DNA of 64,000 nucleotides from Paraspadella gotoi (Eukaryota; Chaetognatha): NCBI GenBank assembly GCA_051294375.1, contig JBJCIZ010000028.1, positions 62,001 to 126,000 of the forward strand, read 5' to 3'. Shown piece by piece: positions 43,685 to 54,584 of this stretch (position 1 is its first letter; each line of letters starts with the position of its first letter). The notes under the pieces were generated by a model. It saw only the letters and a program-made list of their open reading frames with translations, ran no database searches and was not told where the DNA came from. The position numbers and the translations under genes were made by a program.

Positions 43685-46600
43685 ATGGCGACTCCTATAG
43701 ACGTGGGTCCAGAATCAATGGAAACTAAACCACAACAACAACCAAATAGCGACAACCGTAGGGCAGACATCGACGTGATTCGAATTCTACTCACTTGGGG
43801 AATTCTTTTGTTTCACACGGTTTTGATTTACACGCCGACCGGATATTACATTCACGATCCTTTCACAGAATACACGGGATGGCAGGTAAGTGAGATTTAT
43901 TTTAAATGGGTTCAGAGGCTCAAGGGTTTATGGGTCAAGGGGGTACGTAGGTAGGGCACAGTTTTCAAACAAGCCCCGTAATTGTTTCTAATTCGTGAGG
44001 ATAATTTTTTAACTTTAATCTATTGTACCAAATGCTTTTAACCAAATGCGTAATCTTAATCCGAATGGTGCACTAAAATCCACCAACCGTTCATCAGCGG
44101 CTATTGGTGCAAGAGGCAAGTCATTCGCTTCCCTAAGCCAAAGGTCCGCGGTTCTAGCCCAGTGGTCGAGTCGTTTAACCCGCTTGTAATACGTTATAGC
44201 TTGATCCGAAGCTCAGTGACTGCCTATATTGAACGGTTCTGTCATTAACTCATAACAATTATAATTGTGTTTTTATTGGTGAGCTCCACTTTCGAACATA
44301 ATAGTTATAACAATATTTTCAGGCGACCTCCCTCAATTGTCAACAAACTTTCCGCCAACGATTTTAGTCCACCATATCCGTAACTATTAATGTTAATATA
44401 ATGTTAATTCCTAACTCTAATATCTAACTGTATTTTTCTACCTAATACTTATAATTAACCCTTAACCTGATTTTCAGATCTTAAAAACTAACTTACTTCT
44501 GAATTAAAAGCTAAAAAAGGTTCTTTTGGAATATGGTTAAATATGAAAGGAAAAAAAAAAATTGTTATTTTAATTTTTTAAACTTCAATTTTAAAAATTT
44601 TTTCTCATTTTTGTTAGAGATCTTTAAAGTAAAAAAAATTATTAATCTTTCCCCTCCACGTTCCGATTTACCCTCTTACTCCCCCCCAAAACCCTCCTTC
44701 CCGACCCCCTCGCTCCAAAAAGGCCGCCCTCGGTTTTCATCTTTACATGGAAGCGTGGAACATGCCCACGTTCTTTCTTTCCTCTCCGGCATCAGCGTCC
44801 TTCTTCGCCCTCAAGCGGCGAGACGAGAAACAATTCCGCTTGGAGCGCTTTCATCGACTCTTAATTCCCGCCCTGGTCATCATGGCCGTCACTCAGTTCC
44901 CGATCGCTCTGACCTATTTCGCGAATATGTCCGTTCCCTGTTTTTATTTATCAGATCGGTGTCAACCCTAACAGGACCTTCTGCTTCGATTGGGTTCGTC
45001 CTGTGGATTAATCAATCTTTCGGCACTTTCGTTCGACAGAATGTGGGGGAGCCACCGGGGGCGCCAATACGCATCAAGGGATGGTTCCTTGTTTACCTAT
45101 TCGTTTTTCGCAGGTGGAATTTTTTTTTATGTATATTATGTATATTATGTATATTATGTGTATGCATTATGTATATTATGTATATTATGTATATTTTGAT
45201 TTGAGTCAACTATGATATTATTAAAACGATATGGAATAAGTGCTTTCTGCTATGTAGTAATTTTAAATGGCTGTCAGTGGTTAAAAGATAAATGAGCTTC
45301 TTATTTAGTAGTTTTACGTGATTCGGTAAACAGAAAAAATTATTTTTAAATGCTATTGGATAATTTTAAAAAATTATAAGTTTTAAATAAGTTTTTAATG
45401 TTTTACAAAATGTTAAAATTAGTTTTAAATTAATCTTAAATTAAATTTAAATTAAACTTTAGTTAAAATTAAATTAATCTCCAATTAATCTTAAATTAAA
45501 CGTAAATCAAACTTAAATTAATCTTAAATTAAACTTAAATTAAACTTAAATTAAACTTAAAATAATCTTAAATTAAACTCTATGGAAGAAGAAAACCAAT
45601 TGAAAGAAATAAATTAAATGCTGATATAAAATTAAAAAAGAACAAACTGTATAATTTCCACGCAAAAGTAAATCGCTTTTGAAACCGTCTCCAGATATTG
45701 GCGAGTCTGTTCTACTTGTGGCATCCAGCGTCGGCGAACGTGGATCGGACCTGCGGCTGCTGCTGCGGCGGATCCCACCGCCGCTTCCTCTGCTTCTTCG
45801 GACGCCGCGCTCCGACGCCGGAAGCCTTCGCCGACGCCGTCTGGTGGTTTCTCGGCAGCGGCGTCAAATTAGCGTTGGTTCCCGGCGTCGTCATAGCGGT
45901 CGTAGAGGTATACAGCGTTTTGATTTTAATTATTATTATTAATGATTATATATTGATATCATTTCCGAGAAAAGTTTGAAAATTTTAATTCAACAACCAA
46001 TTTAGTTTCGGCTTTTGTTCAAGCCTTCATCAGCGTTATTTGATTTTTTTTTCCAGGGTGGCAATTGGTAAATAATACCTGTACTAAATATATATAAGCA
46101 CGTATTGTAGAGTTTGACTTTATTAAGTTTTATCTAATCTACAACTAGGCGCCTAAACAATGATTTAAAATACTAATTTCTCATTCGATTTTCCATTCCC
46201 CAAGATTTCCCTCCGTCAATTCTTCCCCAACGGGCGATTCCACTTCTTCTCATTCGGGCAAGACGTCTGCAACGACCTCAACTTTGCCTTCGTCTATCTG
46301 CTCGGATTCGCCATCGCTTCCGTCGACGACCGTCTGAGTCCCATCCTCAAAAGATTCTCTTGGATTTATTTCGTAATTGGAAACGTACTGTGCGTCGCTA
46401 ACGCGGCCATCTTGACGTTTGTCATCGAAGCCATTTCCGAGAAAAGAGGGATAGGGTTGCCGCAGGTTGTCTACGACACGGTCATCAGAGGAACTCTGAG
46501 AGGATTCGGAGAATGGATTCTCATTTTGGGAATTGTCGGAGTTTGCAGAAGGTGAAACACCTTTTACATTCGTATATAGATTTAAAATTTGAAAAAAAAT

Positions 46601-47236
46601 TATCATTAATTTTTTAAAAATATTATGCTGTGAGTCGATAGGCTACTGAACTTTTAGAAAGTCTCGATTGAAAGCTTGTAAGCTTGTAAGAGTGATGGAG
46701 GCCTTAACTTACCATAGCCTGTCCTATTTATTAAATGAATGGATACTTTTTACATCTTTTCAACATCAGAAACACTAAGACATTACCAAAGATTACCAAA
46801 CATCTTATAAGTAATATTAACCGAGTAGATATCATTACGACGCACTGTAACGATTTATTCACAATCTAAAATCACTTTTTTTCCCCCCACCTCAAGACAC
46901 ATCACGACATACCGCGACATTCTTACGACGCTCTGCAAAATCGCGATGCCATTTTACGTCACTCATCAGCAAATCTTAGTCGCCATCGCGGTCGGAACGC
47001 TCCGCGTCGCCGTTCTCAAGGAGTTTCCCTTTCTGCTCCTCTTCTCAACTCTGGCTACTGGAGCGGTCTCCTTCGCCATCACCAAGTCGGGGTCATTCGG
47101 TTATTTTTTCGGGCTGAAGACGCCCAACGGGTCGTGGCTGCCGGGGGAGAAATGGTTCGGTCTGATTCCGGGAATCGTCTTGTCGCTCGTTTTGGTGGCG
47201 GAAGTTACGATAGCCTCCGTTTTTAAATTAAATTGA
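43685..47236 (+). CDS. Acyltransferase-3 family multi-pass membrane protein
   Basis: Five exons recognised: 43685-43885, about 44723-45113, 45695-45907, 46205-46551 and 46897-47236. Exon 1 gives DIDVIRILLTWGILLFHTVL, the typical first helix with the family His. Exon 2 has WNMPTFF, then an LSGIS-type segment, FFALKRRDEKQF and later GWFLVYLFVF. Exon 3 is ILASLFYLWHP onward, exon 4 has FGQDVCNDLNFAFVYLLGFA and GEWILILGIVGVCRR, exon 5 has MPFYVTHQQILVAIA, the family's late PFYxxHQ motif. The family transfers acyl groups at membranes. Exons 1, 3, 4 and 5 are clean; exon 2 needs several one-base corrections (near 44780-44810 and 44960-45060). Donors and acceptors are standard. Substrate unknown; there is no NRF domain. 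Confidence 0.8.
44070..44275 (+). mobile_element. tRNA-derived SINE-like element, copy 2
   Basis: Within intron 1 of the acyltransferase gene. It matches the complement of 4752-4975. It has an exact A-box (TGGTGCAAGAG, near 44103) and a B-box-like GGTTCTAGCCC (near 44150) at tRNA-like spacing. Confidence 0.65.
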
Positions 47237-48356
47237 TTTCATTTTTTTTGGGGGGGGAGTGGGATTCAGATGCTGTAGAAAGTCTGTGTGTCAGTTTGTT
47301 TAATACTAAACTTTTGGTTGTCGTTTGGAGTATATAAATGAATTTGAAAATGCACTTAGTGAAATAATATTTTTTTAATTAAAAAAATAATATATTTTGA
47401 TTAATAACTTTTTAACCAAAAGTTGGAGAAAGTTGGGAGTGGTCTTAAATTAAAGCTCTCGGTTTACTGATATCGTTTGATATATAGATGTTTGAATTGA
47501 GTCTATATTTTGCAAAAATATTTTTTTTTAAAAATGAGTTTGGAAATATTTTTCGACTAAGCCTAATCTCTTGATCCTGACAGCAACCATTTCGATTTTC
47601 TTTGTCCTCCTATAAAAATAACCGTGATTGCACATGGTCCAATACTTTTGAATGGTAATTCCATGTTATTCAACGTGTGAAATCTTTAAACTTTATGGCA
47701 AATAAATATTACAAATACATATGCGATTTAAATAGTATATAATATAATGTATGTCGCCTTAATAACATTGGATAATCTTCATGAACCAGACATGTTCATA
47801 TAGCCAGAGCTGCTCTATCGCATTGTTTATATTTGATATTAATTTCAATAATATACCCTAGAAAATTCTGTATATATTGGATCTCAAAACTAATAATCCG
47901 CTTTAGACCGCAAGCTTTAGTTATTCTATTATATTCTAAAGGCCATAGCTTGATCGCTCTATATCTTCAACAGATTTTTCAGAGAGTTAATAATTTTCCG
48001 GAACAGAAAGTCCAGATGGTCTCTGGCATCCTGACTCAAAAAAGCTATTTTCCAAGACTTTTGTTTACTCGCCTCGTTTTTTCACCTAATTTGCATTTAA
48101 GAATTGAGAGTTTTAAAAAGCGACTAATTTATTTCAGAAACTGTTATTTTGATAATATATTTTCTACTTATTGGTATGAAAATATAAATTTCACTATTTA
48201 AATAAATATAATTTTTTTTTTATTTCAAAATTCTTTGAAGAAAAATTTTCTTTTTAGAGAGTTATTTAAAATTGTTTTTATACGTAAGATGAAAATACTT
48301 TTTATGACTTTAGATTCGTACGTTGTCTAATATTAAATTTTTTTTCCCCTGTCGGC
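47237..48356. other. AT-rich intergenic region with an unassigned frame
   Basis: An open frame of about 122 codons at 47833-48201 lacks a recognisable domain, starts with no clear ATG context and is rich in Ile/Leu/Phe as expected of AT-rich DNA. It is left as uncertain. Nothing else is seen. Confidence 0.45.
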
Positions 48357-48519
48357 ATACTTACCTGGCTCAGGGGATACCTTGATCAGCAAGGAGGTTC
48401 CCCCAGGGCGAGGCCCTTCCATTGCACTACGGTTGGGCTGACCCTTGCGATTTCCCCAAATGTGGGAAACTCGGGAGCATAATTTGTGACAGTGGGGTCT
48501 GCGTACGCGCTAACCCCTT
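48357..48519 (+). ncRNA. U1: U1 small nuclear RNA
   Basis: The first bases, ATACTTACCTGG, are the U1 end that pairs with 5' splice sites. It is followed by GGGGATACC, an AGGGCGAGG segment, the U1A loop core CATTGCAC near 48420, GATTTCCCCAAATGTGGGAAACTCG (stem-loop III), the Sm site ATAATTTGTG near 48480 and a closing GCGTACGCGC stem-loop. The total of about 163 bases is the normal length. The stem-loop I loop reads GATCAGCAAG where animals usually have GATCACGAAG, a swap in the U1-70K site. The role is 5' splice-site recognition. It may be one of several genomic copies, functional or not. Confidence 0.93.
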
Positions 48520-48889
48520 ATTAGAGAAGGTACAGTGAAAATTAATCTTAATGCTTGGTATGGTCCGTAATTTTTTAGTTGACAGGTTTTGCAGTTTCTA
48601 TTATAATTACTAAATTAAAATGACATTTTTTCGCGTTACGAACCCAATTTTCTTTTCTAACTCTAAAAATACCAGATTCTATCCAGTTAAAAACAAATGA
48701 ATAATTTATTAGTTTCTCTCACTATTAAATAAGAAGCTATTATTGATTTTTAAAAAATCTGCTCGGCCTTTTTGTTCCCATCCGCCTCCACCTTTTTCTT
48801 CTTCTTCCCATTTTCCAGCCAACTACTTTTTCAATCTTCCCATCGACGTTTCCCATCCGCTCCCGAATTGTCGTCGATCCTACAAACTC

Positions 48890-49850
48890 TCAGACTCGTC
48901 CGACTGGGGGTGTGCCAAGTGTGCAGACCTTGGTGTGCGGAAACTTGCGACGTCCCCCATACTGGCACGGCATGCGCGAGCAGCAATCATCTTCGTGAAT
49001 GCATATTTCGTTGAGCTTCTGGCAGGGGAGCACGTATCCGGCGCGTGGTTTGATTTTCGTCTTGCCTTCGACTCCTCTCGAGGTTTCGAAACCTTTGGCA
49101 AAACTGACGGCGGAGTCCGGCATGGTTCTCACCTGATTATTCGACACAGAATTTTAATTTAACATTATATTAAAATTTTTGTAAAATTACTCGTTTCACT
49201 ATTTTCTATTTTTATATTTTATAAAGGTATAATACTATTTAATATATATTGTTTTATTATTTATATATATCTATTTATTTTTACAAAGTTTTTACTTATC
49301 ATAATCATTAATAATAATAATAATAATAATTATTAATTAATAATAATTCATTTTGCCTTCCGAAAATATAGGGATTAACATGTTTTTTTTAAAAACCTAT
49401 AATCCAATCACTATAATTTTTAAACCCTAATCCCAAAACCTAATCAAATCCTAATCTAATCCTAAACCTTAACCCTATAATCCTTATCCCTAATTATCAT
49501 TCCTGTTCCACCTGACATTACTTATTACATACATTACTAACTTACCTTTCCCGCCAGTCTGGCATCGATCTTAAATCTCAAATTTCAAATCATATATCAT
49601 AAATCTTAAATCATAAATCTTAAATCTCAAAACTCAAATGTGAAATCTTAAATCATAAATAATAAATTTTCAATCTCAAATCTCAAAACTCAAATCATAA
49701 ATCTCATATCATCAATCATAAATCTCAAATCATGAATCATAAATCACAAATCATAAATCTCAAATCTCAAATCTAACTTACCTTTGTCCCTATTGTCCCT
49801 TTTGCATCGACGAAGACGACGGCCAAAAACAAAACCAATAAAATCCTCAT
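48890..49850 (-). CDS. Small secreted cysteine-rich (knottin-like) peptide
   Basis: Two exons: 49850-49782 and 49132-48890, giving 103 residues. Exon 1 encodes a clear signal peptide (MRILLVLFLAVVFVDA) and ends at a GTAAGT donor in phase 0. Exon 2 follows an ATAATCAG acceptor in the same phase. The mature region has six cysteines spaced C-x6-C-x5-C-C-x4-C-x13-C, the spacing of the inhibitor-cystine-knot class, then a short tail and TGA. Knottins include toxins, defence peptides, protease inhibitors and signalling molecules, so no function is assigned. The intron contains AAATCATAAATCT-type repeats. A damaged copy of exon 1 lies at 55205-55289. Confidence 0.75.
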
Positions 49851-51178
49851 TTTATTTTGGTTGTTTTTTTTTTTATTTTCTTCTTTTCGATAAAAAGATT
49901 TTTTTTTTTTTTAAGTGTCGGATTCGATAAAGTGAGGCGTAGAGCCTAAGCGAGAAAACGAAGTCGTTTGTTTACTAAGAAAACGCGAGCAGACAACAGT
50001 TATCATTGGAACGATAGATTATGAGCCAATCGAAAAATCTAAAGAGAAGGAAAAAAAATTGTCCGATCGGGAGAAAACGAGTGTACTGTAGCGATAATCT
50101 AACGTAAAGTTAATCCTTTTTCTCGATATTTATATAGCGTTTTATATATGTTGAATTGTAAACTGAACAATTTATGCGTTTATCTGTAATGCTGTATGCC
50201 CTTTTGAATGTACTGTTTCAACTAATTGTTGTAAACGAATAAAACACATATATATATTGTGTTGAACATTATTGTCATTACGTATTTTCTCATCTTTCCC
50301 GGGGGACGTAGCGTCGCCTTGCCCTCCCTCTGTACCTCTGTATTTCCCTATTGTCTATTTCTCATTGTTATCAACTTATCATGTTGAAGGAAAATCACAG
50401 TTCAGTCTCACGTGAAAATCTGATACGGTTTAGCCTAAAGTTGAAAAGTCTTTTTTAGTCGAGAGAGAGAGAGAAAAAAACATTAGGGTTACTTAGTTCG
50501 TGTTTTTGTCTGTTTTGTCTGTTTTTCTGTTCTTCCTTAGTTTGTTTTTATATCGGTTTTTTCTGTTTTTGTCTGTTTTTTTGTTTGTTTTTTTGCTTTT
50601 TATTGTCCAGAGACAAACTTCGTTTTGCGTTTGGGAATTCGGCAGCTGAAAAAAGATGAGACGTGAAAGAATATAGTAAAAAAAAATTGATAAAATTATT
50701 GAAAAAAAAATTGCCATTGGGCATAAAGCTTTTGAGAATAACTTTTAAAAAAATTAAATAAAGAAAGAATAATTGAATGAAAAGTAAAATTGAATATAAT
50801 AAAATTAATTTTAAAAAATGAAGAAAAAAAGTGAAATGAAAAAAGAAGAGAAGAAAAGAAAAAAAAAGAAAAGAAAAGAAATGAAAGGAAAAGAAAAAAA
50901 GAAAAGAAAATAAAAGAAAAGAAAAGAAAAGAGAAAAGAAAAGACAAAGAGAGAAAAGAAAAGAAAAGAAAAGAAAAGAAAAGAAAAGAAAAGAAAAGAA
51001 AAGAAAAGAAAAGAAAAGAAAAGAAATGAAAATCGAAAAGGCTATAAATAAAAACGGGACGAGACGTCGCCATTTCCGGTTCGAAGATCCGAGTTCAGGG
51101 TTGTTGTTGTTGTCGTTGTTGTGGATGTTGTTGTCGTTGTCGACGTGAAGGCTTTTTTTTTTACAGGAGAAACATTCT
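49133..51178. repeat. Direct duplication, left (cleaner) copy
   Basis: From about 49195 to 51178 the sequence is repeated at 54585-56872. It contains the intron and first exon of the cysteine-rich peptide gene, its upstream region, an AATAAA-containing segment near 50235 and an AAAAG microsatellite. Confidence 0.85.
50830..51030. repeat. (AAAAG)n microsatellite
   Basis: Imperfect AAAAG pentamer repeat, becoming regular at 50945-51025. Confidence 0.95.
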
Positions 51179-51345
51179 TAGAACATTACCAAATGAGATT
51201 TCGGAGAGAGAGAGGAAATAGGAAAGAAAAAAAGGAAAGGAAGAAGAAAGGAAGAAAAAAATGATAAATAAAGGCAAGGAAGAAAAAGAAAAAGAAATAA
51301 GAGTGAGAGATGAGAAAAGAGAGAGAGAGAAAGACGGGAGAGAGA

Positions 51346-51388
<43 letters not shown>

Positions 51389-51429
51389 GAGAGCAAGATA
51401 GATAGAGAGAAAGAGAGAGAGAGAGATAG

Positions 51430-52075
51430 AGTGAGTGAAAGAAAAACACCCTGGGGATAACTATTTTTTTTCCTGCAAACGAAATCAGGCGGGGAAAACG
51501 ATCGAAAAAATAAATAAAACGTGTCACCGACAACAGGAGTTAGAAAGATGGAGAGAAGAGAGAGAGAGAGAGAGAGAGACGAGAGAGAGAGAGAGAGAGA
51601 GAAGGGATGAGAGAAATAGAGAAAATAATGAAGAAGAAAAAAGAGAAGATGAAAGGAAGAAAAAAATGAATAAAGGAAGGAAGAAAGATAGAGATAAAAG
51701 TGAGAGAGAGAAAAAGAGAGGAGAGAAGAAGAGAGAACGAAATCAGGGGGGAGCGGGAAAACAGAATCGAAAAAATAAATAAAACGTCACCGACAACATG
51801 CGAAGTGTAGAAAAAAGAGGAGAGAAGGAGAGAGAGAGAGAGAGAAGAGAGAGACAGAGAGAGAGAGAAAATAGAGAAAAAAAAAGAAAGGAAGAAAAAA
51901 ATGAATTAAAGGAAGGAAGAAAAAGAAAGAGAATAAGAGTGAAGAGAGAAAAAGAGAAGAGAGGAAAAGAAAGAGAGAACAAAATCAGTGGGGGAAAGGT
52001 GGAAAACGAATTGAAGAAAAAATAAATAAAAACTGTCACCGACAACATGGAGTGTAGGAAAAAAAAGATGGAGAA

Positions 52076-52117
<42 letters not shown>

Positions 52118-52228
52118 AAGAGAAAATAGAGAAAAAAGAAAGAAAGGAAGAAAAAAATGAATAAAGGAAGGAAGAAAAACAAGAAGAGAATAAGAGTGAG
52201 AGAGAGAAAAAAAGAGAGAGAGAAAGAC

Positions 52229-52262
<34 letters not shown>

Positions 52263-52274
52263 AGAGGAGAGAGA

Positions 52275-52305
<31 letters not shown>

Positions 52306-52438
52306 CAGAGAGTGGGGTGGGGTTAAGGATTGACGGGTTTTGCTGGAAAAAAATTATTTACGAGTCATTTTAAAAGGAGTTCGCTTTCCGTGGATAAACA
52401 ACTGGAGGGAAAGGTTGTCTTGGAAAAGTAACTTGTAA

Positions 52439-52522
<84 letters not shown>

Positions 52523-53300
52523 TTCAAAAGCTATGAGATTGAACGAAACTGTATTTATTATGTTAAACCTTGGCGAAACACTAATGAAAACAAATCTGTT
52601 TCAAACTCAAAGGCTTTCAGTTTTTCTCTTCACGACGACGACGACGACGACACGACGACGACGACGACGTGGGGGGGTTTCAATAAAAAGTTTGAATCAA
52701 CTCTTTGGGTGTCGAAACTGTCGATGCTATTATCATCTATAATCATCATCATCGCGCGTGTTTTCCTATAGCGCCCATTCAGCTTAAATTCGCGAATTAA
52801 CTGATTTTAAGATTTAAAGATAGGGATAGGATAATCATTCAGTTAAGATTTAGCTACGTTCAGGGTTAGAAATCAGGTTAGGATTTGTGTTAGAGGTTGG
52901 TTAGAGATTAGTATTTAGGATAAGGGTATTAAGGTTAATTAATTACGTATTATAAATAGGGACATACTCGTAAGGAGAGACTAGTACATTTTAGCTTTGC
53001 TCTGAAATACTTTATTTTTAAAAAAAAAATCACTGCTCCCAAACGGATCAATCCCGATTTTGATAAAAGTTATTTCAAACTCCTCGTATTTTAATTAAAT
53101 TTTAATTTACTTTTAGAAAATCAAACATAAAATCAAAAAATTCAAGCTACAGGTAATTTTTAAAGGCTGATATAAAGTGGCGCGTTTTCTTTTTAACTGA
53201 CTGTAGTCGTTGTCTTATAAAAATTTTCGTCGACGTCGCGTCTCCTCTTCGTTTTAAGGTCGTTCGTCGTCGTCGTCGTCGTCGTGTCGTCGTCGTCTCG

Positions 53301-53337
<37 letters not shown>

Positions 53338-54288
53338 CCCCGTCTGAATTTCTCCAAGTGTCGGGCGTCTCTCCCATTTTTATTCTTTCACTACAACAAC
53401 AATGACAACAATAATAACAACAACATAATCTTCACACCCGACGAGTGAAAAATGACCAGAAATAAGCAATATTGACGGAAAAGAAGACTACAACAACAAT
53501 GTAGAAAATGGCGATGCCATTTTCTATTTATTTTCTTTGCCATTTTGTTTTACCATTTCTTTGACCTTTTTGTAGATTGCGCCTTTGCTTTCTTGGAGAT
53601 TACTCTCCCTTTTCTTTCTCTTTACCAGATATATTAGGCCATAGACTTTTAGACCCTTTCTCAGCCCGTCCAAAAACGGCCTTTTACGGAGTCAGGCCAA
53701 CCCCACGTCACGTCAAGTCATACCTTTGTCATGATACCGTTTCACAGAGCCCTTTAGGCCAGGCCTTTGAGCCCCGGAGACTTTACGGCCTCATGCGAGT
53801 GGGCAGTCTAGTGGAGAGACTTGTGCACCACAGACTGACCCTCAGACTTGTGACGGACTCGTGGTCACGTCTTAGACCACACTCTCCGCGACACTCTCGA
53901 CCACCTCGCGGCGCCGGGACCGGCGACCGCGAGCCTTCCCGTCTTCGATACGGCGCTCCGATATTCCCGGGCGCTCGCCCATCGGCGCCGGGCGTCGCCG
54001 CGCCCCTTTCCGACGACGGCTTCGAGGGACGTGGAGGACGGCCGGCTTCAGTACAGCTTCATGACGGGAGAGATGCCGAGGAGGCCTCGACCTACCCTAC
54101 GTTTCGTTGACAAACAATGTCATAATTATTCTTTTCAAAATATTGCAGAATCATGGATAAATCAATTAACTACTAAAGCAATATATAAAATCGTGATGAA
54201 CACAAAAAATAGGCTTAATATTAAAACAGAACATAACCCATAGGGACTTGATATGATTTACTACTATATGAAAATGAGAATTAGGATT
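51430..54288 (+). repeat. Large palindrome, left arm
   Basis: It corresponds in reverse complement to about 56873-59660. Shared landmarks are ACACCCTGGG near 51448, GA-rich blocks, a CGA repeat followed by GTGGGGGGGTTTCAATAAA near 52670, a TCG repeat near 53265-53340, a GC-rich stretch near 53870-54060 and a TGGATAAATCAATTAACT segment near 54155. Frames within it are low-complexity or GC-driven; none has a family signature. Confidence 0.85.
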
Positions 54289-54313
54289 NNNNNNNNNNNN
54301 NNNNNNNNNNNNN
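54289..54313. other. Assembly gap of 25 N
   Basis: Exactly 25 unknown bases, at the inner end of the left palindrome arm. Confidence 0.95.
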
Positions 54314-54400
54314 GTTGTTGTTATTATTGTTGTCATTGTTGTTGTAGTGAAAGAATAAAAATGGGGAGACGCCCGACACTTGGAGAAATTCCAGACGGGG

Positions 54401-54425
54401 NNNNNNNNNNNNNNNNNNNNNNNNN
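54401..54425. other. Assembly gap of 25 N
   Basis: Exactly 25 unknown bases. The short piece between the two gaps resembles the CGA-repeat flank found at 53370-53400 in reverse. Confidence 0.95.
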
Positions 54426-54584
54426 GGTTGTTTGTATAGCGGAACCCAAACTAATTGTTGAAAAATTATTGGTCTATTTTGAATTCACTTGGCTTGCATT
54501 TGAAGGACTCGCAAAAAACTAAGAGTTCGAAAACATGTCATTAATAAAACATAAAATTGGCCTATACAACGAATTTTTTCGTCA

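Noticed and set aside
43609-43794. Minus-strand frame over the acyltransferase first exon (likewise 46250-46606 over its fourth exon)
   Set aside because: These are shadows of well-supported plus-strand exons.
47833-48201. 122-codon frame upstream of U1
   Set aside because: No domain, no start context and AT-driven composition; kept only as a note in the intergenic entry.
48890-49850. Calling the cysteine-rich peptide a toxin
   Set aside because: The cysteine spacing alone does not separate toxins from defence, inhibitor or hormone knottins.
53577-54110. 177-codon frame and its mirror near 57020-57631
   Set aside because: It lies in the palindrome, is GC-driven and Arg/Pro-rich, changes between the two arms by indels and matches no family I know.
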